Shown here: positions 9,805-18,593 of the stretch, in pieces | Position numbering within the stretch: position 1 is the stretch's first letter | Layout of the letters: the number at the start of each line of letters is the position of its first letter | From: Rubellimicrobium mesophilum DSM 19309 | Lineage (GTDB): Bacteria > Pseudomonadota > Alphaproteobacteria > Rhodobacterales > Rhodobacteraceae | DNA: 64,000 nucleotides | Assembly (NCBI RefSeq): GCF_000600335.2 | Contig: NZ_KK088564.1 | Coordinates: 1-64,000, forward strand | Direction: 5' to 3' | The notes under the pieces: generated by a model | Seen by the model: only the letters and a program-made list of their open reading frames with translations | Told to the model about the DNA's origin: nothing | Databases searched by the model: none | Position numbers and translations under genes: made by a program

Positions 9805-11217
9805 TCAGGACGGCAGCAACGCCCCGAGCCGCAGCTCCGCGATGCGCTCCACCTGCCGGCAGGCCTCCGCGAGCTCGGTCGCCCGGTCGTTGCCGATCCG
9901 CCGCTCGAAGGCCCGCAGGATGCCCGCCTTGTCGTGATCCCGCACGGCGATGATGAAGGGAAAGCCGTGCGTCCCGACATAGGCCGCGTTGAGCCGCCCG
10001 AAGGCTTCCCGCTCCTCGTCCGTCAGCGCGTCGAGCCCCGCCGAGGCCTGCTCCGAGGTGCTCTCGGCCGTCAGCCGCTTCGCCAGCGCGAGCTTCCCGG
10101 CAAGGTCCGGGTGCGCGACCAGCACCCCCATCCGTTCCTCCTCCGAGGCGGACCGGAAGGCGCGGACGAGCGCCGCGTGAAGGCCCCCAGCGGTGTCGTG
10201 GGCGTGCCCCATCTCCGCCGCATGGGCGCGCTCCGCGACCCAGGCCGAATGCTCGAAGACGCCGCCGAAGGCCGCAACGAAGCGCTCCGCGTCCATCTCG
10301 GACGGCCGCTCGCGCGGGACCGGGGGATGCTCCCGCGCCCAATGCTCGGCGATCTGGAGCCGCGTGGCGAACCAGACGCCCTCGTGCCGCCGCGCATGGT
10401 CGAGAAACCGCCGGAGCGCCAGCGCCCGCCCCGGCCGCCCGGCCAGCCGGCAATGGAGCCCGATGGACAGCATCTTGGGACTCCCTGCCACGCCCTCGGC
10501 ATAGAGGCAATCGAAGCTGTCACGCAGGTAGCTCTCGAACTGCTCGCCATTGGCGAAGCCCGCCGGCGTGGCGAAGCGCATGTCGTTGGCGTCGAGCGTG
10601 TAGGGCACGATCAACTGGTCGCGCCCGCCGACCCGCATCCAGTAGGGCAGGTCGTCGGCGTAGCTGTCGGCCAGGTAGTCGAAGCCGCCCTCCTCGGCCG
10701 CGATCCGCACCGTGTTCACCGAGCACCGCCCAGTGTACCAGCCGCGCGGCTTCTCGCCCGTGACCTCCGTGTGGAGCCGGATCGCCTCCCTGATCTGGGC
10801 GCGCTCCTCCGCCTCGGCCATGTCCTTGTGCTCGACCCACTTGAGCCCGTGCGAGGCGATCTCCCAGCCGGCCTCCGTCATGGCCTGCACCTGCGCGGGC
10901 GACCGGGCGAGCGCCGTGGCAACCCCATAGACCGTCACCGGCAGGTCCCTCAGCAGCCGATGGAGCCGCCAGAAGCCGGCGCGCGCGCCATACTCGTAGA
11001 TCGACTCCATGTTCCAGTGCCGTTGCCCGGGCCAGGGCTGGGCGCCCACGATCTCGGACAGGAAGGCCTCCGAGCTGGCGTCGCCGTGGAGGACGCAGTT
11101 CTCGCCCCCCTCCTCGTAGTTCAGGACGATCTGGACGGCGATCCTGGCTCCGTCCGGCCAGTTCGCATGGGGTGGGGTCGGGCCATGCCCGTGCAGGTCG
11201 CGGGGATATCGGGTCAT
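9805..11217 (-). CDS. puuE: Bifunctional allantoinase (PuuE) / OHCU decarboxylase (UraD)
   Basis: The 470-residue protein joins two purine enzymes. Residues 1 to about 300 are a polysaccharide-deacetylase-fold allantoinase (YPRDLHGHGPTPPHANWPDG, VLNYEEGGE, EIASHGLKW, GWYTGRCS). Residues about 310-470 are OHCU decarboxylase (MDAERFVAAFGGVFEHSAW, LVAHPDLAGKLA, LTAESTSEQASAGLD, GFPFIIAVR). UraD decarboxylates OHCU to S-allantoin and PuuE opens allantoin to allantoate, so consecutive steps are on one chain. Both active-site regions look complete. A GGAGGACC ribosome site precedes the ATG. The gene is divergent from uraH, which makes the UraD substrate. Confidence 0.93.
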   Translation of the reverse strand: MTRYPRDLHGHGPTPPHANWPDGARIAVQIVLNYEEGGENCVLHGDASSEAFLSEIVGAQPWPGQRHWNMESIYEYGARAGFWRLHRLLRDLPVTVYGVATALARSPAQVQAMTEAGWEIASHGLKWVEHKDMAEAEERAQIREAIRLHTEVTGEKPRGWYTGRCSVNTVRIAAEEGGFDYLADSYADDLPYWMRVGGRDQLIVPYTLDANDMRFATPAGFANGEQFESYLRDSFDCLYAEGVAGSPKMLSIGLHCRLAGRPGRALALRRFLDHARRHEGVWFATRLQIAEHWAREHPPVPRERPSEMDAERFVAAFGGVFEHSAWVAERAHAAEMGHAHDTAGGLHAALVRAFRSASEEERMGVLVAHPDLAGKLALAKRLTAESTSEQASAGLDALTDEEREAFGRLNAAYVGTHGFPFIIAVRDHDKAGILRAFERRIGNDRATELAEACRQVERIAELRLGALLPS

Positions 11218-11360
11218 CGTGGGTCCTCCTTCGCCTCCCTCCTAGGACAGGACCCCGCCCCCGTTTTTCGGGGATTTCTTGAAGGTGCTGCAGGACCGCC
11301 TCCCTTCCCGCCGGACCGCGAACAGGGCAGTCATGACGGAACGCGGCAGAGGAGGCGGTG

Positions 11361-11714
11361 ATGGCGGGCTACCTGACGACCCATGTCCTGGACACGGCGC
11401 GGGGCTGCCCGGCCGAGGGCCTGAGGATCGACCTCTTCCGCCTCGACGGCGAGGCGCGGACCCACCTGCGGACCCTCGCGACCAACGTCGACGGCCGGAC
11501 CGACGCCCACATCCTCCCCGCCGAGGAGTTCCGCACCGGCGACTACGAGCTCGTCTTCCACGCGGGCGACTACCTCGACCGCACCGGCGCGCCGCCCGAG
11601 AGCCCCCGCTTCCTAGGCATCGTGCCGATCCGCTTCGGGATGTCCAAGGCGGCGCACTACCACGTCCCCCTGCTGCTCTCGCCCTTCGGCTACTCCACCT
11701 ACCGGGGGAGCTAG
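11361..11714 (+). CDS. uraH: 5-hydroxyisourate hydrolase (transthyretin-like)
   Basis: The 117-residue protein starts with [17 protein letters not shown] and ends with the diagnostic transthyretin-related tetrapeptide YRGS. Both ends are HIU-hydrolase signatures, and the catalytic His in THVLDT, the Arg in VPIRF and the C-terminal YRGS are present. It converts the urate oxidase product 5-hydroxyisourate to OHCU. The ATG at 11361 is preferred over the GTG three bases before because AGAGGAGG lies six bases upstream. The 143-base gap to the divergent puuE probably holds both promoters. Confidence 0.93.
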   Translation: MAGYLTTHVLDTARGCPAEGLRIDLFRLDGEARTHLRTLATNVDGRTDAHILPAEEFRTGDYELVFHAGDYLDRTGAPPESPRFLGIVPIRFGMSKAAHYHVPLLLSPFGYSTYRGS

Positions 11715-11740
11715 AGCGGAATCCGATCGGGTGGCCGTGG

Positions 11741-11815
11741 CCGTAGGGTGCGCTTCAGCGCACCGGCTCTCGCCATCCGCAGCCGTGGCACGGTGCGCTG
11801 AAGCACACCCTACGG
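11741..11815. repeat. Inverted pair of REP-like palindromes (GTAGGGTG family)
   Basis: Unit one (11741-11764) starts CCGTAGGGTGCGC and contains its own short dyad around TTCA. Unit two (11789-11815) is the reverse complement with one mismatch and ends CACCCTACGG. The two units face each other across about 24 bases, forming a large hairpin in the gap between uraH and the converging LysR gene. They share the GTAGGGTG core with the copy at 4716-4739. A role as message-end stabiliser, terminator or mobile palindrome is possible. Confidence 0.65.
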
Positions 11816-11998
11816 CGTGCCTCTCGTTGCCACGCCGCAGCCGGATCGAATATCGCTCCCGCCCCAATTTTCCTTCCGGCCGTTAACCATTCCTAAATCT
11901 TTCCCTGCCATGGTGGTCCCGTCCCTGGGTCGCCGCCCGGCGGGGTAGGGGGAGCTGCGTCCTCCGCCGGGGCCGCCCGACCGGGATCAGGGGCCGCC

Positions 11999-12916
11999 CT
12001 AACCCTCGTCGGTCTGCCGCAAGGCGGAGGTGATCCGCTCGATCATGAACTCCATGAACAGCCGCGCCTTGGGGTCCTGGTGGCGGCGATGGGTGAAGAG
12101 GCAGGCCATCTGCACCGGCAGCGGCGGGGTCGCCTCGGCCACCCGGACCAGCGCGCCGCTCCGCAGGTGGTCCGCCACCTCGAACAGCGGCTTCATCACG
12201 ATCCCATGCCCGGCCAGCGCCCAGTCCGTCAGCACGTCGCCGTCGTCGGACTCGAACCGCCCCCGCACCGCGTAGCGCTTGGGGCCGTCCTCGGACATCA
12301 GCGTCCACTGGAACTCCGCGGCGCCGGGAAAGCGCAGGTTCAGGCATTCGTGCCGCCCCCCCGCGAGGTCGGCGCCGGTCTCCGGGGCGCCGTGCCGCTC
12401 GACATAGGCGGAACTCGCGCAGAGGACGCGCCGGCAATCGGCGATGTGCCGGATGCGGAGCGTCGAGTCCTCGGGGGTCCCGAGGAAGAAGGCGATGTCG
12501 AGCCCCTCGGTGGTGATGTCGATCTTGCGGTCGCTCAGGCGCAGCCGCACGTCGATCATCGGATAGCGCGCCCCGAACTCCGGCACCAGCGGCGCGATCA
12601 GCCGCCGCCCCACGCCCAGCGGGGCCGCGACGAAGAGCGTCCCCCTCGGGTTCTGGGTGACGTCCCCGACCCCCGCCTCGGCCTCCTCGACGGCCTCCAG
12701 CACCCGCCTTGCGCCGTCGTAGAAGATGCGCCCCTGCTCGGTGGGCGCGAGGCTCCGCGTCGTCCTCTGGAACAGCCGGACCCCCAGATGCTCCTCGAGT
12801 TGGGAGATGCGCGCCGAGGCCACGGCGGGCGAGATCCGCTGGTCCCGCGCGGCGGCCGACATGCTGCCCAGCTCGTAGACGCGCACGAAGGTGCGGATGT
12901 TCTCGAAGTAGGACAT
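11999..12916 (-). CDS. LysR-family regulator next to puuD
   Basis: The 305-residue protein begins MSYFENIRTFVRVYELGSMS and has a LysR winged-helix domain (AAARDQRISPAVASARISQLEEHLG) followed by a substrate-binding domain. The start at 12916 is the family start; a 23-residue upstream extension is ignored. It is transcribed away from puuD across a 95-base gap, a layout in which LysR proteins usually control both themselves and the neighbour. Control of urate oxidation is therefore likely but unproven, and no clear T-N11-A operator was picked out by eye. Confidence 0.88.
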   Translation of the reverse strand: MSYFENIRTFVRVYELGSMSAAARDQRISPAVASARISQLEEHLGVRLFQRTTRSLAPTEQGRIFYDGARRVLEAVEEAEAGVGDVTQNPRGTLFVAAPLGVGRRLIAPLVPEFGARYPMIDVRLRLSDRKIDITTEGLDIAFFLGTPEDSTLRIRHIADCRRVLCASSAYVERHGAPETGADLAGGRHECLNLRFPGAAEFQWTLMSEDGPKRYAVRGRFESDDGDVLTDWALAGHGIVMKPLFEVADHLRSGALVRVAEATPPLPVQMACLFTHRRHQDPKARLFMEFMIERITSALRQTDEG

Positions 12917-13011
12917 TCTTCGGTTTTGTTTGACGCTGCTTGGTTTCCGCCGACGATACGCAGTCCCGGTATGAACGCATAGCATGGCCCGGTCCTGGAG
13001 GAGAACGAGCC

Positions 13012-14268
13012 ATGCACGACTTTGCCATCATGTGGGACTGGCTGGCCTTCGCGGTCCGCTGGCTGCACGTCATCTGCGCCATCGCCTGGATCGGGTCGAG
13101 CTTCTACTTCGTCGCCCTCGACCTCGGCCTGCGGAAGGCGCCGCATCTGCCCGTGGGCGCCCACGGCGAGGAGTGGCAGGTCCACGGAGGTGGCTTCTAC
13201 CACATCCAGAAATACCTCGTGGCGCCCGAGCAGATGCCGGATCACCTGACCTGGTTCAAGTGGGAGAGCTACGCGACCTGGCTCTCGGGCGCGACGCTGC
13301 TGATGATCGTCTACTGGGCGGGGGCCGAGCTCTTCCTCGTGGACCCGTCCAAGACCGACCTTTCCCCGTTCCAGGGCATCCTGATCTCGGCCGGGTCGCT
13401 GACCATCGGCTGGCTCGCCTACGACCGGCTCTGCAAGTCGCCCCTGGGCAACCAGCCGACCGGGCTCATGCTGGTGCTCTTCGCGCTGCTGGTGGCGATG
13501 TCATGGGGCTATCATCAGGTCTTCACCGGCCGCGCCGCGATGCTGCACCTGGGCGCCTTCACGGCGACGATCATGTCGGCCAACGTCTTCCTGGTCATCA
13601 TCCCGAACCAGAAGATTGTCGTCGCGGACCTGATGGCCGGGCGCACGCCGGACCCGAAGTACGGCAAGATCGCCAAGCTGCGCAGCACGCACAACAACTA
13701 CCTGACGCTGCCGGTGCTGTTCCTGATGCTGTCGAACCACTACCCGCTGGCGACCTCGACCCACTACGCCTGGATCATCGCCGCGCTGATCTTCCTGATG
13801 GGCGTCACCATCCGCCACTGGTTCAACACCCGGCACGCCCGCAAGGGCAGCCCGACCTGGACCTGGGCCGCGACCGCGATGCTCTTCGTCGCCGTGATGT
13901 GGCTGAGCACCGCACCGCTTCGCGACGGCGACATCGAGCAAGCCGAGGCGCGCCCGCTGACCGAATCCGAGCTCCAGCTCACGCAGGCGCCGGGCTTCGA
14001 GGAGGTCCACAGCATCGTCGCCGGGCGCTGCTCCATGTGCCACTCGCGCGAGCCGTTCCAGGAGGGCTTCCTCTGGGCGCCCCGGGGCCTCTACCTCGAG
14101 ACCGAGGCCGACGTGGCCCGCGCCGCCTCCGAGATATTCATCCAGGCCGGCGTTACCCACGCCATGCCGCCCGCGAACGTGAGCGGCATGGAGGACGAGG
14201 AGCGGGAGAAGATCGTGGCCTGGTACCGCAGCCGTCCCGAGGGCCTGGCCGAACTCGCCCTGAATTGA
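13012..14268 (+). CDS. puuD: Membrane urate oxidase with cytochrome c domain, PuuD
   Basis: The 418-residue protein has about eight membrane segments (WLAFAVRWLHVICAIAWIGS at the start) and a soluble C-terminal cytochrome c domain with the haem motif CSMCH at residues 340-344. This is the PuuD architecture, a membrane urate oxidase that passes electrons to a cytochrome instead of making hydrogen peroxide. The ATG at 13012 follows GGAGGAG; a 24-codon upstream extension is less likely. No soluble uricase is present here, so PuuD links XdhABC to UraH. A strong hairpin follows. Confidence 0.93.
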   Translation: MHDFAIMWDWLAFAVRWLHVICAIAWIGSSFYFVALDLGLRKAPHLPVGAHGEEWQVHGGGFYHIQKYLVAPEQMPDHLTWFKWESYATWLSGATLLMIVYWAGAELFLVDPSKTDLSPFQGILISAGSLTIGWLAYDRLCKSPLGNQPTGLMLVLFALLVAMSWGYHQVFTGRAAMLHLGAFTATIMSANVFLVIIPNQKIVVADLMAGRTPDPKYGKIAKLRSTHNNYLTLPVLFLMLSNHYPLATSTHYAWIIAALIFLMGVTIRHWFNTRHARKGSPTWTWAATAMLFVAVMWLSTAPLRDGDIEQAEARPLTESELQLTQAPGFEEVHSIVAGRCSMCHSREPFQEGFLWAPRGLYLETEADVARAASEIFIQAGVTHAMPPANVSGMEDEEREKIVAWYRSRPEGLAELALN

Positions 14269-14290
14269 GGCGGGGGCCGAACGGAAGGGT

Positions 14291-14316
14291 CGGACAGGGG
14301 AGCCGTCTCCTGTCCG
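14291..14316 (+). terminator. Hairpin terminator after puuD
   Basis: CGGACAGG (14291-14298) pairs with CCTGTCCG (14309-14316). The stem continues inwards for three more pairs to a GCCG tetraloop. It lies 22 bases after the puuD stop. No T-run follows. The rest of the 271-base gap to the next gene shows nothing recognisable. Confidence 0.55.
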
Positions 14317-14539
14317 GCATGGACCGGACCACGGGCCGAGGCCGTCGGGCGACTCCCATGTGGGCGGGCCGAAGCGTCTGCGTGGCCCTCTCGGTCAGGC
14401 CGGCCTTGGCCAGCCCCAAGGGCTCGCGAAGGAGCCGGCTCGGCCGAGGCGGCCCTCGGGCCGTCCGCCGATCGTTGGCTCGGGTCTTCGGACAGTGCCC
14501 TGATCCCTCCGCCGGCGCTGCCATCGGAGCGGCCTTCCG

Positions 14540-15415
14540 TCAGGCCTGCGCGAGCCGCCTCGCGCCGGAGAGCCCGTTGAAGACCATCGCCATGAGCAGG
14601 ATCGCGCCGCCGAGGAGGGTGCCGACGCTCGCCGTCTCGCCCAGGAGGAGCCAGACCCAGACGGGGGCCAGCATCACCTCGGTGTTGGAGAGGAGCGTGA
14701 GCTCGGCCGCCGGCACCACCTTGCTGCCCAGGGTATAGAGGATCATGCCGCCCGAGAGCGTGACCGCGCCCATGAACATGGACCAGAGCGCGTCCGTCAC
14801 CGGCACGGCCAGCGGCTGCCCGATCTGACCGGCGAGGAGGGCGCCCGCGACGATGGAGAAGAGGCTGCCCAGCAGCACCACCGGCAGCGTGTCGTCGAGC
14901 CTGCGCCAGCGCAGCGTGATGGTGAAGAGGGCGAAGCCCAGCGAGGAGAGGAGCGCGGCGACGTTCCCGGCCAGGGCCCCGCCCTCCAGTCCCTCGCGCA
15001 CCATGACGAAGATGCCGACCAGCGCGACGGCGATGGCGGCCCAGGTCTGGGAGGCGACGCGCTCGCGCAGGACGGCCCAGCCCAGGAGGGCGGCCAGGAA
15101 GGGCGAGGCGGCGAAGAGGAAGACCGCGTTGGCGATGCTCGTGGCCTGGATGGCATAGATCGCCCCGCCGAAGGCACCGATGAGGCCCAGGCCGCCGAGG
15201 ACGCCGGCGAGCCCGACCTTGCGGATCGCGGGCCAGGGCGAGCCGCCCGCGCGCCAGACGAGGAAGCCCAGGAGCACCGGCACCATGCCGAGCGAGCGCC
15301 AGAAGAGGACGGCCCAGGACCCCGCCTCCGCGATCTGCCGGATGATGAGCCCCTGGAACGACCACAGCACCCCAGCCACCAGCACCAGCGCCATGCCCGT
15401 TCCGTATCGCATCAT
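14540..15415 (-). CDS. EamA-type (DMT superfamily) transporter
   Basis: The 291-residue protein has ten predicted membrane segments in two EamA repeats. It starts MALVLVAGVLWSFQGLIIRQ and ends with a LGGAILLMAMVFNGLSG helix. The substrate cannot be told; family members export amino acids, metabolites or other small molecules. The start at 15415 (or the next codon at 15412) gives a normal N-terminus; a further in-frame ATG at 15466 adds a polar stretch and is less likely. It is divergent from a LysR gene, here frameshifted, which was probably its regulator. Confidence 0.85.
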   Translation of the reverse strand: MMRYGTGMALVLVAGVLWSFQGLIIRQIAEAGSWAVLFWRSLGMVPVLLGFLVWRAGGSPWPAIRKVGLAGVLGGLGLIGAFGGAIYAIQATSIANAVFLFAASPFLAALLGWAVLRERVASQTWAAIAVALVGIFVMVREGLEGGALAGNVAALLSSLGFALFTITLRWRRLDDTLPVVLLGSLFSIVAGALLAGQIGQPLAVPVTDALWSMFMGAVTLSGGMILYTLGSKVVPAAELTLLSNTEVMLAPVWVWLLLGETASVGTLLGGAILLMAMVFNGLSGARRLAQA

Positions 15416-15522
15416 CCGTCTCGCACGTCGTCCTGTGGGAAAGCCCCATTCAGGTAAGGCTTGCACCGGGGGTCAATCAAACGAATAGATCTGAGGCGTC
15501 ATCTCAGCCTGGCTGATAGGTC

Positions 15523-16417
15523 GTGCCTGAACCTCTCGACCTCGCCCTGCTCCGCAGCTTCGTCGCCGTCGTGGAATGCGGGAGCGTCCTGCACGCGGCC
15601 TCCCGCGTCGGGCGCAGCCAGTCGGCGGTGAGCATGCAGATGCAGCGGCTCGAGGAGGAGATCGGCCGGTCGCTGTTCCACCGCGACGGCCGGACGCTCC
15701 GGCCCAACCCGGCCGGCGAGGAGCTTCTCCTCCACGCGCGCCGGCTCCTGCGCCTGTCCCACGAGGCCCTGGCGAGCCTGCGCCGACCCGAAGAGGCCGG
15801 GCTGGTGCGCCTGGGCGTCCCCGAGGACTACGCCGCCTTCCTGCTGCCGCCGGTGCTGGCGCGCTTCGCGCAGGAGCACCCCCTGGTGGACATCGAGCTC
15901 TCCTGCGATCCCCTCGCCGGCCCTGCTGCGGCACCTCGAGGCCGGCCGGCTCGACCTCGCGCTGGTGACGCGCCAGCCTCACCAGCCCTTCGCGGTGCTG
16001 CGCCGCGAGCGCTTCGTCTGGGCCGCCACGCCCGAGCACGGAGCCTGGCTGCGCGAGCCGCTTCCCGTGGCGCTCTTCGTGCCGGGCGACATCGCGCGCC
16101 GTCATGCGGTGGAGGCCTTGCAGCGGGCCGAGCGCGACTACCGGGTGGTCTGCTCCAGCGCGAGCCTGCTCGGCGTCATCGCCGCCGCGCAGGCGGGGCT
16201 GGCGGTGGTGGGCTTGGTCGAGGCCTCCGTCCCTCCCGGGCTGATGCGGCTGAGCGAGCCCGAGGGCCTGCCGCCCTTGCCCATGTTCGACCTCAGCCTC
16301 GTCCCCGGACCGGGGGAGCCCAGCCGCCTCGCGGCGCGGCTGCACGGCTTCCTCCTGCGGGAGTTGAGCCGCGAGGATGCCGAAGGCGGGCAAGCAATGC
16401 AGGGCTTCCAGCCCTAG
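15523..16417 (+). pseudogene. LysR-family regulator broken by a one-base frameshift
   Basis: From a GTG at 15523 the frame gives a clear LysR helix-turn-helix (LDLALLRSFVAVVECGSVLH, RSQSAVSMQMQRLEEEIG) and the first part of the effector domain to about VDIELSCD. After the CCCC run at 15910-15913 that frame becomes nonsense. The next frame continues the same domain as PSPALLRHLEAGRLDLALVTRQ through to a stop at 16417. One extra C explains this; with three Cs the product would be about 297 residues, the normal LysR length. It is either a recent inactivating mutation or a sequencing error. It is divergent from the EamA gene. Confidence 0.8.
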
Positions 16418-16676
16418 CGGGTCGATCCGTGCCTGTCGTCTCCCAGGTCCATCGCAGGTGCGCCAAGCTCGCATGCCGTCGGGAGTTCCGCCCGAAGGCC
16501 CTGCTGGCCGGCGGGGCCGTTCGCGACATCCGCCCCGTCGAGGGGATGCGGGACCTTCCGCGATGAAGTGAGGCGAAGCCGGCTCCTTGTCGGATCGAAG
16601 CCGGCATCCCGGGCGGGGGCGGCCGCAGGCCGGCCCATCCGGCCTGTTCGCCGGCGACCTGCCGCGCCTTGGCTCG

Positions 16677-17228
16677 TCAGGCCCACCCCAGCATCCGACG
16701 CAGGGTGGCATCCCGATGGCCCCAGTGCCGCCAGAGCGCACCCGCGACGTGGATGGCGACGAGGACCGCGAGCGCGACGGAGAGCCAGAGGTGCAGGGCG
16801 AAGCCCCGGCGGTCCCAGGCCTCGGAGACCGGCGCGATGCGCGGCAACGTCCAGCGACCGAAGAGGACCGTGTCGATGCCGGTGGCCGAGGAGGCCGACC
16901 ATCCCGCGAGCGGAACCGCCAGCATCAGGGCATAGAGAGCCCGATGGGACGTGGCGGCAAGCCGAAGCTGCCAGGGCGCCACCCCCTCGGACAGCATGAC
17001 GGGCGGAGGGCTGAGCCGGTGCCACACGAGCCGCAGGAGAACGAGCACGAGGAGCATGACCCCGAGGCTCTTGTGCAGCCCGTAGAGCCAGAGCGTCCCG
17101 AGGCTCGGCTGGGTGCGGGCGAGCCAGAGACCGAACGGCAGCATCGCAAGGAGACCCGCCGCCATGAGCCAGTGCAGCGCGCGGCTCACGAGGCCCCAGG
17201 TCTCCGGTCCGTTCCGCGCCCGCATCAT
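16677..17228 (-). CDS. Cytochrome b561
   Basis: The 183-residue protein has four membrane helices with His residues placed for two haem groups: SRALHWLMA (helix 1), GLHKSLGV (helix 2), SHRALYALM (helix 3) and LHLWLSV followed by AIHVAGAL (helix 4). This is the bacterial cytochrome b561 (CybB-like) pattern, an inner-membrane quinol:electron carrier. Its start overlaps the yceI stop (ATG at 17228 or 17225 against TGA at 17225-17227), so the two are translationally coupled. YceI with b561 is a recurrent bacterial pair. Electron transfer to a periplasmic partner is likely but the partner is unknown. Confidence 0.88.
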   Translation of the reverse strand: MMRARNGPETWGLVSRALHWLMAAGLLAMLPFGLWLARTQPSLGTLWLYGLHKSLGVMLLVLVLLRLVWHRLSPPPVMLSEGVAPWQLRLAATSHRALYALMLAVPLAGWSASSATGIDTVLFGRWTLPRIAPVSEAWDRRGFALHLWLSVALAVLVAIHVAGALWRHWGHRDATLRRMLGWA

Positions 17229-17782
17229 CCCGCGGCCCGAAGCGCCGCCACGATGTCGAGGCGGACATCGTCGCCCACGAGGTCCGACCAGCCGGTCGCG
17301 CCGAAGTCGGACCGGTGGATCAGGCCGTTCAGCGTCACCGTCAGGCGTGACAGGTCCGGGGTGCTGCTGGTCAGGCGAGCGTCGAGCGTGATGGGGCGGG
17401 TCACGCCCCGGATGACGATGTCGCCGTCGATCCGGGCCTGTCCATCGCCCACCAGGGTAACGCGGCGGCTCTGGAAGGTGATCGTCGGGTAGTCGGCCGC
17501 ATCGAGCACGCGAGGGCCCGTCATGGCCTGGGTGGCCAGGGGGTGGCCGGCATCGGCGCGGGTCACGTCCACCGCGACGCTCACTTGCGAGGCGCCGACG
17601 TCATCGAGGTCCAGGGACAGGCTGGCGCCCGCGACGGCCATCCGACCTCGCACGGGGTCCGCGCCGAAGGTCCAGGTGAACGCGACGCGGGAGGCGCCGC
17701 CGTCGAGGACATAGGGCTGGGGAGCGGCGGTCGCAGGCCCGGCGAGGGCGAGAAGGAGGGGAAGCAGGCGGAGAGGCGACAT
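17225..17782 (-). CDS. YceI-family periplasmic isoprenoid-binding protein
   Basis: The 185-residue protein has a signal peptide (MSPLRLLPLLLALAGPATA, cleavage near residue 19). It is followed by a YceI lipocalin-like domain: YVLDGGASRVAFTWTFGADP at the start, the DADYPTITFQSRRV-like central block, and LTLNGLIHRSDFGATGW near the end. YceI proteins bind polyprenoid lipids such as ubiquinone in the periplasm. The adjacent b561 suggests a quinone-linked redox role. It follows the small secreted protein gene by 38 bases, and all three minus-strand genes may be one operon. Confidence 0.88.
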   Translation of the reverse strand: MSPLRLLPLLLALAGPATAAPQPYVLDGGASRVAFTWTFGADPVRGRMAVAGASLSLDLDDVGASQVSVAVDVTRADAGHPLATQAMTGPRVLDAADYPTITFQSRRVTLVGDGQARIDGDIVIRGVTRPITLDARLTSSTPDLSRLTVTLNGLIHRSDFGATGWSDLVGDDVRLDIVAALRAAG

Positions 17783-17820
17783 GGGAGCGGCTCGCGCGGC
17801 GAAATGGGGCGGGATCGGTG

Positions 17821-18084
17821 TCAGCCCCGGGGCCTGAGGCGCGCATGGGCGTTCGCCGCATCCGTGTCGGTCGCCGGGGTCTGCCGGTCGTCGCCCGTGA
17901 AGGGACTGCCCTGACCGGGCGCGAGGTCCCCGCCGTGGCCGGCGGGATTGACCTGGAACGGCTGGCTGTCGGGGCTGAGCCCATGCCGGGTCGCCTCGAA
18001 GAGGTGGTCGTCGGCCCGACCTGCGACTGGAGCAAGCGCCAGGGCGGCAAGGGCGAGCGCGAGGAGGAGGTGGTGGTGTCTCAT
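17821..18084 (-). CDS. Small secreted hypothetical protein
   Basis: The 87-residue protein starts [20 protein letters not shown], a clear Sec signal peptide ending near AGRA-DD. The mature part of about 63 residues is rich in Gly, Pro and Asp with no Cys and no recognisable domain. A GGGGAG ribosome site lies about seven bases before the ATG at 18084; a longer in-frame ORF to 18390 has no such support. It is first in a likely operon with YceI and cytochrome b561. I do not recognise a family. The histidines right after the start Met are in the signal peptide, so they are not a metal site. Confidence 0.6.
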   Translation of the reverse strand: MRHHHLLLALALAALALAPVAGRADDHLFEATRHGLSPDSQPFQVNPAGHGGDLAPGQGSPFTGDDRQTPATDTDAANAHARLRPRG

Positions 18085-18593
18085 GTGGTGCTCCCCGGAC
18101 TGGGAGCGACCGACGCCGTCCGCAGGCAGGACGATCACGGTCGCGGTGAAGGCTCGTTGGATCATGCAGGAGAGTGACGGGACCGGACGCGGTTTTGTCC
18201 TTCTGCCCGGGCGCTCACGCATTCGTGCGGGCGCCATGCGCCGTGCTCCTTGGCGCCGGCCTCCCGCGCATCGCCTCTTGCGCGACCGTGCGACGGAGCG
18301 GACGCAGACTCGCCGCACTGCGACCAGGAGCCGCCGGACGCGCAGCGGGCCGGACGCGCACGCGGATGCCGCCGTCGATGGGGATGCCAAAGGCGAGCGG
18401 AGTGGGCCGGAGCACCTCCGACCCAGGGGCCAAGACCTTCATGAGGTCGCGAAATCCCGGCGTGCGACACGACCGTGTGATGTCCATGACCGTCGGGGAC
18501 AAGCTTCGGCCTTTTTCCGTCCTTTCCATCGCTTCCGCCGGGCCAGGTCGATGGGATCTGGGCCTGATGTCGGTCCAACCATGGGAGCCGGAA
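18085..18593. other. Divergent intergenic region, 509 bases
   Basis: No convincing gene is seen between the small secreted protein (minus) and the cupredoxin (plus). The long overlapping frames here have coding-shadow composition with no family features. The region should hold promoters for both directions. One candidate ECF-type promoter at 18497-18521 is listed separately. Confidence 0.5.
18497..18521 (+). promoter_or_regulatory. Candidate ECF sigma promoter before the cupredoxin gene
   Basis: GGACAA at 18497-18502 is followed after 14 bases by CCGTC at 18517-18521. The arrangement GGA-C/T-AA, 14 bases, CCGTC recurs with identical spacing at 19042-19066 before the sigma factor gene. CGTC is a common ECF -10 element. 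It lies 73 bases before the cupredoxin ATG. Two sites are too few to prove a regulon. Confidence 0.35.

Noticed and set aside
11883..11897. TTAA-N7-TAAA, a near match to the CtrA box
   Set aside because: It lies between two converging genes with no promoter to control, so it is more likely chance. It also warns that near matches occur by chance in this genome.
18174..18593. 140-residue N-terminal extension of the cupredoxin
   Set aside because: It would bury the export signal in the middle of the protein and has shadow composition; the ATG at 18594 with GGGAG fits.
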